Positions 7,823-18,800 of a stretch of DNA of 25,485 bases are shown piece by piece. The stretch is from Proteromonas lacertae. Lineage: Eukaryota > Sar > Bigyra > Opalinata > Proteromonadidae. The stretch covers positions 1-25,485 of the forward strand of contig NGBS01001239.1 in NCBI GenBank assembly GCA_002245135.1. The letters are read 5' to 3'. The notes under the pieces are model-generated. The model was given only the letters and a program-made list of their open reading frames with translations. It searched no databases and was not told the origin of the DNA. The position numbers were made by a program, and so were the translations under genes. Position 1 is the stretch's first letter; each line of letters starts with the position of its first letter.

Positions 7823-9677
7823 CTAAATCTTTATTCTCTTCTTCAAATCTTCAATTTCTTGTTTCAATTTCACATTCTCTTGTTCACTCTGTTGGAACAT
7901 GTTTTGCAAAGTATCAATCTCCATCTTCGCTCTTTTCAATTCTTTCACCATATCCAATTGGTCTTTTTTCATCTTTTCCTCTTCTTCAGATAGTTGTTCA
8001 TTTGATTTACCTTCTTTCAATTGATTTTCTAAAATTTCTTTTTCTTTCTTAGCAGTATCACATTCTATTTCCATTTCATTCAATTTTGATTTTACTAATT
8101 TCAATTGATCTCTTGTCATTGATTCTGTCATATGCAAATTCTCATATTTATCTTCTAAAATAGCTTTTTGTTCTTTCAATTCATTTATTTCATCTTTTAA
8201 CTATACATAAAATAAAATATAAAAAAAAATAAATAGTAAATATACTTGTTTCAGTGTAATATCAAATGAACTATTTGCATTAATCGCTTCTTCTCTAGCA
8301 GCCATTGCAGCTAACATCAATTTATCTTTTCTATTATGTTCTCCTTGAATTCTTTCATTCGTTTTCCTCACAGAATGGATAATATCTGTTAATAATCCAA
8401 TTTCACTATTTAATTCTTCAATTTTCATATTCTTTTGATCTATTTCATCGCATGTCTTTTTGTATAAAGAAGATACCAAATCAATATCCGTTACAAATCC
8501 TTTGATTTTTTCATCTAAATTATTCACATCATCAGTTATTGCCATTATTCTGTCATGGTATTCATCCATTTTTGCTGCATATTGTTTGGATATTCCATTC
8601 ATTTCTGATGTTATATTTGCAAACTATAAAACAATGAAAAATAAAATTATAAAAAATATATATACTCGATGATAATAATCATCATTTTCTGCCCTTAAAT
8701 TTATATTCATTTCTCTCATTTCAACATAATCTTTCATCATCTTTTCCATCTCTCTTGTCACTATCTGTAATCTTACACTATCTCTTCCATTTCCTTCAGC
8801 TTCTCTTCCAAATTGTTCTACTAAATCTTTTAAACAGATTTTCTCATTATACACTTCTTCCATTTCTTCCATTTTCTTTTTCATTTCATTTTTTTCTTTT
8901 GTTAATTTCTTGACGATTTCTGCTGCTTGAATTTCTCTCAATGTAAATGTTGATTCAAATGCTAATGTTAAATCATCTAAAAAGCTCAATATTTGAAACT
9001 AAATAAAAATAAAAAAACTATATAAATATATATACTAATATTCTTATAGAAGGTGTTCTTATCTTTCCTAATGTATCTGAGACTAGAACAGATCGTGTTA
9101 AATCACTATCTACACCTAATCCTCGATAATAATTTAAAATTCTATCTAAAATATGTGAACTAAATTCATTGATCATAGAATGTTCTAAATCTACTAATTG
9201 TATGATTTCTTTGGGAGTTAAAAGAGATGTATTCTTTAATGAATATTTTTGTAATTGATTCTCTAAATTCTTTCTCATTACTTCCCATTTTGATTTCTTC
9301 TGTATGTTCATTGGTATTCCATCACTTGATAGTTTCATTTCATCATTTGAAGCACTAGTATCAAATATTGTGTATTTCACATCAAAAAAATGTCTTAAAT
9401 CTGATTTTTCATTATCAATAAATGCTGTTACTTCCTATTACGTATGTATATCACAAAAATATACATCTTGAACTCCCAGACCTTCATTTTCTTTTACAAT
9501 TGATTGTAAGGCTGTTGTTTCTCTTATTATTTTACATTGAGCCAATTGATTACCTACATGAAGAGATAAATTGTGCATCCCCTCTTTCCAATTATTCACA
9601 GCTTTTCTAGCACGAAAGGAAGATGGTCTTTGGAGATGTTGTGATAATTCTTCTCCACCTTTTATGTTACTACTCAT
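7823..9677 (-). CDS. Coiled-coil protein of unknown function, five exons
   Basis: A 566-residue protein with no family I recognise. Exons are 9465-9677, 9036-9434, 8666-8998, 8246-8623 and 7823-8200; introns are 30, 37, 42 and 45 nt, all GTAT...TAG and all phase 0. I chose the ATG at 9677 (MSSNIKGGEELSQHLQ), the first ATG after the non-ATG upstream frame. Residues 1-~220 look globular, with FRARKAVNNWKEGMHNL near residue 20 and a helical LTPKEIIQLVDLEHSM segment. From ~225 to the end it is heptad-rich coiled coil (EKNEMKKKMEEMEEVYNEK; a Glu/Lys-rich C-terminus). There is no signal peptide or membrane segment. A cytoskeletal, centrosomal or trafficking scaffold is plausible, but nothing here decides. 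The gene model is firm; the function is unknown. Confidence 0.85.
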
Positions 9678-9853
9678 TTTCAAATAAGAAACAGTTTTAT
9701 TCAAAATACAATTTCAAACAGATATCAAGCATATATATTAATTTCTTCAATAAATCTCTTAAAAAACTGATTTTACAACCTATATTATGTTATTTTCATA
9801 TTAACAATACAAACAAAAATTGTCTTTAATCTTCAATAATAATAGCGATATGC
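9678..9853. other. Spacer, giant-gene 3' end to coiled-coil gene 5' end
   Basis: 176 AT-rich bases between two minus-strand genes. It carries GCTTGA at 9725-9730 and nothing else recognised. Confidence 0.6.
9725..9730 (-). promoter_or_regulatory. GCTTGA motif upstream of the coiled-coil gene
   Basis: On the coding strand, 47 nt before the ATG at 9677, in TGCTTGATATC. Fifth occurrence of the shared hexamer. Role inferred. Confidence 0.4.
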
Positions 9854-12800
9854 TTAAGCATATTCATTTTTGATTTGACATCCTTCTCCATAATAACCAT
9901 CAAAACATTCACATGTTCCTGTCTTATAATCGCAAATACCTCTTCCACTACAATCTCTATATTCAGCATCTCCATTATTGGTTGATTGTTCAGGATCAAC
10001 ACCTGAAGGACATTCAATCAAACTGCAATCATATCCACGATGTCTTTTATCACATAAACAACCATATACTTTAGCATCAGTATTAACATTTCCATAACCA
10101 TGATAATCTTTCAATTCTTCATTCGATAATAATTCTTTCAATGGAACACATCTTCCATTTCCATTACAATTATTTGGACAATCGATTCTTTGACAGGAAC
10201 TTCCAGTAAATCCATCATAACATTCACATTGTCCTGTTTCTCTATTGCATTGTCCTTGACTACTACATTCTTTTAGATTTGATTTTCTGGTTGTTATTAA
10301 TACAACTGGATGAGTAATTGTTTCTGTTAATAATCTTCTTCTGTCATTTTGTAATTCTGGCAATACAATAGTTTCAATTGTTTTAATATAAATATATTTA
10401 TCTTCATCTTTTCTTACACTTGCTACTGTTGCTATTTTATTAGTTATTGTTGCTGTTAATCCTCCATTCACTACTATTTCAATTATTACACCTGGAACAA
10501 TCTTCATACTGAATAATTTACCTCCTTCATCATCAGATTCTTTTATTTTTAATTCCTTATTTTCTTTATAGTTGTTTAATAATTCCTCTGATTCTTTTAT
10601 ACTCAATGATATTTGTGGACCATTTTCAGTGACTTTACCTGAAGAACCAACAATATCATCTACAACATTAAAATACCATTCTCCATTCTCCATTTTGAAA
10701 TATTTAGCTGCATCTAAATCTTCAATAGCTACTTCTTCTATACCAGCAGCATTACCATCTTTATTTAATTCAATTTTATTCAAACAATAACATATATCAC
10801 CATCGTTTACATTATTCATATCCTTATCATCAAATCTAAATGTAACATTGTCAGATATTGCTTGTAAATCCAATTCATATTCTGTAAGTTTATAATTATT
10901 ATCATCACCTTTTGGATTATAACATAAAAACTTCATTTTAGTAATACTATGCGGTAATGCCAATGTTGATATTAAATTCTTAAAAGTATTTCCATATTTT
11001 TCCCAGACAATTTCTTTCTCTTTTTTATCATCATTTGTTTCTACAATGGAAGTTGTATAAAGTGATAAATCATTTCTTTTGAATATCACATTACAGGATA
11101 AAATATCACTATTAGAGGGAGATACATCAAATAAATATTTCAAATACATGCTTTCATTCTTTTTATTATAACTTGTAACATCAACCATTCCTTTACTACT
11201 CTGATTTAGGTTAAGACAGAATAATAAACCACCTTCTCTATTGAAATTCAATTCTGAATTAAATGGAGTATCACTTGGAGTATATGGATCAACTACAGGA
11301 ATTTCTATATCAATTGTTATTTTCACAATTGGATTAGTAAGTTTAGCTTCTAACAGTCTTTCTTTGTTTTGTATCTCATATGATGATATATCAATTTCTG
11401 GTTTTGTTTTTACTACAATATAATTTGCTTCTGTTCTTATCACTGAAACAATCTTTGTAGTTATTTCCTTCAATTTACTTGCACCATCATATAATTCAAC
11501 TTTCATCCATTTATCCTTTTCTACTGAATTTGAAACAGTTTCTCTATTCTCCTCAGGTAATGGAACTGGGAAATATTTCGGTGATGATGGAGTTGGATTT
11601 GGTTTTCCTGATTCATCATCTCCTTTCACTTGTATTTCTTTCATTTCAGCAAATATTGATTTACCAACAGTAAGGACTGGATTTGTTATGGTAATTTCTT
11701 CTTTGGTATTTGAATCAACTTTTGTACTTGTTGTTGTTGATAAATCAACAGTATCTTCATGTATTTCTTTATATATTATTTCATCTTTTTCATTCTTTAC
11801 AAAGAATGTTGATGCTTCAGATTTATCAATAGATACATAAGTTCCATCAGCTTTGGCTGTAATATGACATACATCATCCACTTTAATTTTATCATTATTA
11901 ATGAATGTAAATACCGCATGTTCTTCATTCTCAATAGACACTGTTACATCATAAGTTGAAGTTTTAATCTCATCATTACTCTTCTTAACTGCTGGCGGTG
12001 TATAACATGTGATTGTAATTTTCTTATCTTTTAATCCCATTAATTCAACAGCTTTACCATAATATTCCCACTTAATGAGATTTTTTTCATTTTCACCTTT
12101 TTTTACTATTGATTCAGTGAATGTAGATAAATCACTTCTTTTGGATGAAGTTTTATATGTATAAACAGCATAATCAAAATTATTATAAATATCTTCTTCG
12201 TTGAAACTGTATTGAATAAAACTCACTTGTGGATAAGTTGTTTTATAAGATAAAACATTTCCAGTACCAATTGTTTCTTTCTTATTATTCAATATAGCAA
12301 CATTACCACCTTCAGTAGATAAATCAAGTTTTAATAAATAATGTTTGCATATTTTTGTTTTTGCATTACAGTCTGAATTTGGTAAAACTGTATGATTCAA
12401 TATAATAGCATCATCATTAATTCCATATAAACTTTGATATTCTTTTCTAAGAGGTAAAAATGGTGGATATATTGTCAAATTATATACTGACTTATTGCTT
12501 GTTGAATCAACTGTTTGAATTTGAGTAATTTCTTTATATATAACTTTTGCAGTATCTAATTTGTCTTTGTCTGGCAAACTCAATGTAATTTCCATTACAT
12601 TATGTTCTTTAACAACTTTAGCTAATTCAGCATCAGCAGTTTGATTTGTCGGTTTTAATAACAAATAATGAGAATTATTATAATAATCATCAATTGTTTG
12701 ATTAATTCTATTATTTGAAAAAACAACAGTATAATTAGTATATATTATTGGATCATTACCTGGTAATTGGATATAATCACTTTCAATTCTATTCAAGTAA

Positions 12801-15800
12801 ATATCTTTAACAAAATATTTCTTTCGTATTGTATCATAATAGAATGTAGAACAAATATCACATTGATAATCACCTTCACCAACAACTGGATTTTTAGTGT
12901 CTAGTTTTATTGATTCTCCTTTACGTGTTGCTAATAAATAACAAACATCACCCTCCTTCAATGTATCTTTATCTGTTATTTTAATAATTAAATCTTTAGC
13001 TGTTGGATTTTTATTATCATCAGTAAATGAAACTGTTTCATGAGTAATTGTTGTTTCATATTCAGTCAAATGCCCATAATAATCACTTGTATTTTTATGA
13101 TAACATCTTAATTTCAAATCTGCTTTATCAGATGAATAACCCCAACCATTTGCATAAACAATTTCACTAAAACCTTTCCAAGTAAACTTTTTACCTTCAG
13201 CATCTTCTTTTGACAATGTCATATTAAAATAATCAGTCAAATCTTTCTTAGCTGTATTATCATTTGGTCTACAATCAAAATCATATGGATATAAATCATC
13301 ACAATCTTCAGAATATGCATTATCACATATTTTATCACTATCAAAACTCAAATATGTATAAACATTCATTTTTTCAACTGTTTTAAGAATTCTTTTTTTA
13401 GTTATATCATCATTATATCCCCAAAAAGTTGCATTTACCTGAATATTATAACTTACACAGTTCATAATACTTTTAATCGTTCCATCGTTTACTTCATGTT
13501 GTAATGGAATTCTGTATATTTTAATACCATTATTACTTTCTATTGGTGTTAATTTAGGAGCAGGGTATATAGTCATTTTCATTTTCAATACACTTTCATC
13601 TTCTGCAATCTCTAACATTCTATAATTCATTTTACTAAAATCAAATTCTTTTCTTAAAGTAACATAAGTTCTAATATTCTTTTCTTTCACTTCATATATC
13701 ATATGAGTATCAGAATCAGTAAAATCACCTTCTCCATAACCCAATATTTCAATTTTTACTGATGCACTCTTTCTAATAAAATTAGAATAATCACTACTGA
13801 CACTATTGCCATTACTATCAGTACTTCTACATCCAATTGGTATTTCTAATTCACCAGAATGACTATTTACATCACTTTCAGTAGTTTTTAAATAATGATT
13901 AATTATTAATCGACTTAAGGATGCATCTATTGTCAATTCATAATTCTCTTCACTATTCTTTACTGCTTTACATAACATTTTTGGGCTTTCATAAAACCAT
14001 TGACTTCTATCACCTAAATAATAGAAATTTGAACACTCATCACAACCATCTTTGGATTGACATGGAGATGAATCAGTACAAGATTCAGAAGGAGTAGCTA
14101 ATGTAATAGGTTTACCATCGCTTTTCGCCATTAACATACATTTATCTCCATCAGCTAAATGTGTTGTATCTGTTAAAGTAAATTCAACATTTTCACCTAT
14201 ATTTACTGTTACTGTTTTATCATATAGGAAATGTTCTTTATTAGTAACAGGATGATAACATTTTATACTCTTTTTACCTCCAGATAATCCAATTGCAGTT
14301 AATATCTCACCATAACTAGTCCATTTATTAATTTCTAATTGATTGTTTATTACCAATTCCTTATATCCAGTAAAATCTTTCTTTGTATTAGTCATTTTTT
14401 CATTATTATAATCAAAATCTAATGGATATTTTCCATCACAATCTGTATTTACTGTTATTTTACCACTATTATCTGTTGTATATGGATCTTTGCATATATC
14501 AGTTATTTCTTTATCATAACTCATAAAACTAATTGTATTTTTCTTATCATATCCTAAAAAGTAACTGTTTTTACCAGTTAATCCATTTGTCTCATCATTC
14601 TTTTTACTTGTAAATGGAATTACTCCATATACTACATTATCTTTTTGGAAATTATAATTATGTGGAACTTTGTATATCTTTACATCATTATCACTCTCTT
14701 TAACCACAATTAATGGAGCAGGTTTTATAATCATTCTCATTTTCAATTTCTTTTCTTCTGCTGCTATTGCTAAAATTCTATATTCAACGGGATTAAAGTC
14801 AAATTCTTCTCTGAATGTTACATATTTTCCATTACCTTTTACTTTCCATATCATATGTTCAGTTTTATCAGTAAAATCTTTACTACCATAACCTAATATT
14901 TCTACTTTTATTGTACCACTCTTTCTTAATATTCCAATCATTGCATTTTCTTTTTCTGAACTGCTACTACACCCTTGAGGTATTTCTAATTCACCAGTAT
15001 GACTGTTCATATCACTTTTACTTGTGTCTAGATAATGATTGATTATTAATCTACTTAATGATGCTTCCATTGTTACTTCATATGTTTTCTTCTCACTATC
15101 ACTCGGATCTTCTTTACTATCATCTATCTCGCATATCATTGTTGGCTCACCATAAAACCATTGCTTTCTATCATCAATATATTTGAAATTACTACATTGA
15201 TCACATTTTTCATCTGCTGGACATACAGTAGAACCACTACAACCACTGGGAGTAGCTAATGTAATTTTATCACCAGCACCATTTGCCATTATAAAACATT
15301 TATCTCCATCAGCTAATTTGTCACTCTTATCACCTTTACTTATTGTCAATTTTAACTCTTTATCAGTTGTTGATTCGATTGTAACAGTATGTTCATATAA
15401 TAAACTATCTACATTAGTTGTAGGATGATAACATTTTAATGGTATTGATCCAACTGGACTTCCACTTGTTTTACCAAAAAATCCCATTGTTTCTAATACA
15501 TTTCCATACCCTTTTAACAATATTTCACCACTTCCATCAGCTTTAATATTTTTAAATTCTAATATCAAATCTATATAATTCGTTAAATCTTTCTTTTGAC
15601 TATCTGGATCAGCACTACAATCTAAATCTAATGGATAGATACTTCCATCATCACAGCCTCCATCATTAGCATTACTACCATCATAATGTTTATAACAAAT
15701 ATCACTCAAACTATCATCATATTCGATAAAACTAAAATCATCTCCAAAACTCCAAACTCTATAATCTTTTCTTGTACTTTCTTCAGCATCATACTTTTTA

Positions 15801-18800
15801 CATTTTATTGTTCCACCAATTCGACCAAGTTCATAATTATGAGGTAATTTGTATAAGTATTTGTTATTATCGATTAACACTTTATCTCCATCAACTATTG
15901 GTTTTAAGGTTATTGTCATTTCATCATTGTCTGAATATGATAGTGTTTCATCAGTAACAAAATTGACTATATATTTTCCTTGATTCTTTACAAATTTGGT
16001 AACTTTGGATTCAACTGATGTAGTGATTGTAGTTGTTGTTATGCTTAATTCTGATCCAAAATGAATATTGTTTAACATTTTTGGATTTATAGTTGAAGTA
16101 GATTCATGACAAATTTTAGGAATTTCAAATTGTTTTTCGGTATTACCATCATTATAATAATCTAATAATAATTTCGTTAGATCTGTTCCAATTGTTAATT
16201 TGTAATTGTTTTTTTCTCCATCTGCTTCTTCTGATACTTTACAAGATATATCTTTGTAATATATTACATTATTCTCTTTTTCAAACTTGTCACATGCATT
16301 ACATTGAAGAGGATCAGCAGCTTCTAAATCAATATTTTTATCAGTTATTGGATTGTATAATATATAACATATATCACCTACTTTTAAACCTGATCCAATT
16401 ATTGTAAATAATGGATTTGTAGCAGTTGTACTATCAGAACTTATTGTTAAACTGTTCTTGTATAGTTTACCATCAGCAAATTCTAAGGTTGTATGATAAC
16501 AATAAACATTCAATGTTTTACCAACTACTTTTAATGAAGATAAGACTTCATAGTAATTTTTCCAGGTTTTACCTATTCCTTTTGCACCATTTTCACTTAT
16601 ACTTTCAATCTCGATTTCTTTATAGTTACTCATATCATTTAAACCACTACCTGTTTCTAATGTACATTCGAAATCAGTTGGATATTTATCTGTACAACCA
16701 CTAAGCTCACTATAAGCATCACCACATATCTTACTAGCTTCATCTTCATAACTTATATAACTAATCTTATCTTCTTTATTATATCCCCAAAATGTTCCTG
16801 TTACTTTATTACTTCCACTTTTACAAGTCATTTTACCACCTATATAATTTGTTAAATCAGAATATTGTCTGTTTACTTTGTATAATTTTATACCATCACT
16901 TTCAATTGGAGTTAAAACAGGTGCTTTTATTAAGCTCATCTTCATTGTTAATCTATTATCATCAGCTAATGATCTTAACATTCTGTATTTTACTGAATCA
17001 AAATCAAATTCTTCTCTGAATGTTACATAAGTTTTACTGTCATCTACTGACAAAATCATATGTTCAGTTTTATCTGTAAACTTATCACTTCCATAACCTA
17101 ATATTTCTACTTTTATTAATGTACTCTTTCTTATAACAGTTAAATAAGTACTACCATCAACACCTGTACATCCCTGAGGTATTTCTAATTTACCATTACC
17201 ATCTATTGATTTTGTATCTAAATATTTATTGATTATTAATCGACTTAATGTTGCTTCGATTGTTAATTCATAATTATCACCTGATTTTGTAGCTGTACAT
17301 GACATTGTAGGAGTTTCATAAAACCATTGCTTTCTATCATCAATATATTTGAAATTACTACATTGATCACATTTTTCATCTGCTGGACATACAGTAGAAC
17401 CACTACAACCACTGGGAGTAGCTAATGTAATTTTATCACCAGCACCATTTGCCATTATAAAACATTTATCTCCATCAGCTAATTTGTCACTCTTATCACC
17501 TTTACTTATTGTCAATTTTAACTCTTTATCAGTTGTTGATTCGATTGTAACAGTATGTTCATATAATAAACTATCTACATTAGTTGTAGGATGATAACAT
17601 TTTAATGGTATTGATCCAACTGGACTTCCACTTGTTTTACCAAAAAATCCCATTGTTTCTAATACATTTCCATACCCTTTTAACAATATTTCACCACTTC
17701 CATCAGCTTTAATATTTTTAAATTCTAATATCAAATCTATATAATTCGTTAAATCTTTCTTTTGACTATCTGGATCAGCACTACAATCTAAATCTAATGG
17801 ATAGATACTTCCATCATCACAACCTCCATCAGCTGCATTACTACCATCATAATGTTTATAACAAATATTACTCAAACTATCATCATATTCGATAAAACTA
17901 AAACCATTTCCATAACTCCAAACTCTATAATTTTTTCTTACACTTTCATCAGCATCAAACTGCTTACATTTTATTGTTCCACCAATTCGATTAAGTTTAT
18001 AATCATGAGGTAATTTGTATAAGTATTTTCCACCATCTATTGACACTTTATCTCCATCAACTATTGGTTTTAATATTATTGTCATTTCCACATCATCTGG
18101 TTTATGTTTTATTTCAGTATTTTCAACGAGATTAACTAAATATTTTCCTTGATTCTTTACAAATTTGGTAACTTCAGATTCAACTGCTGTAGTGATTGTA
18201 GTTGTTGTTATGCTTAATTTTGATCCAACATGAATATTGTTTAACATCTTTGGATTTATAGTTGAAGTAGATTCATGACATATTTTAGGAATTTCAAATT
18301 GTTTTTTGTTATTACCACTAGCATCATTGTAATAATCTAATAATAATTTCGTTAAATCTGTTCCAATTGTTAATTTGTAATTACCACTTGATTTTTCAAC
18401 TTTACAAGATATATCTTTGTAATATATTATATCATTCTCTTTTTCAAACTTGTCACATGCATTACATTGAAGAGGATCAGCAGTTTCTAAATCAATATTT
18501 TTATCAGTTATTGGATTGTATAATATATAACAGATATCACCTACTTTTAAACCTGATCCAATTATTGTAAATAATGGATTTGTAGCAGTTGTACTATCAG
18601 AACTTATTGTTAAACTGTTCTTGTATAGTTTACCATCAGCAAATTCTAAGGTTGTATGATAACAATAAACATTCAATGTTTTACCAACTACTTTTAATGA
18701 AGATAAGACTTCATAGTAATTTTTCCAGGTTTTACCTATTCCTTTTGCACCATTTTCACTTATACTTTCAATCTCGATTTCTTTATAGTTACTCATATCA

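Noticed and set aside
9826-10017. Alternative minus-strand frame over the EGF tail
   Set aside because: Out of frame with the EGF cysteines and with no independent support.
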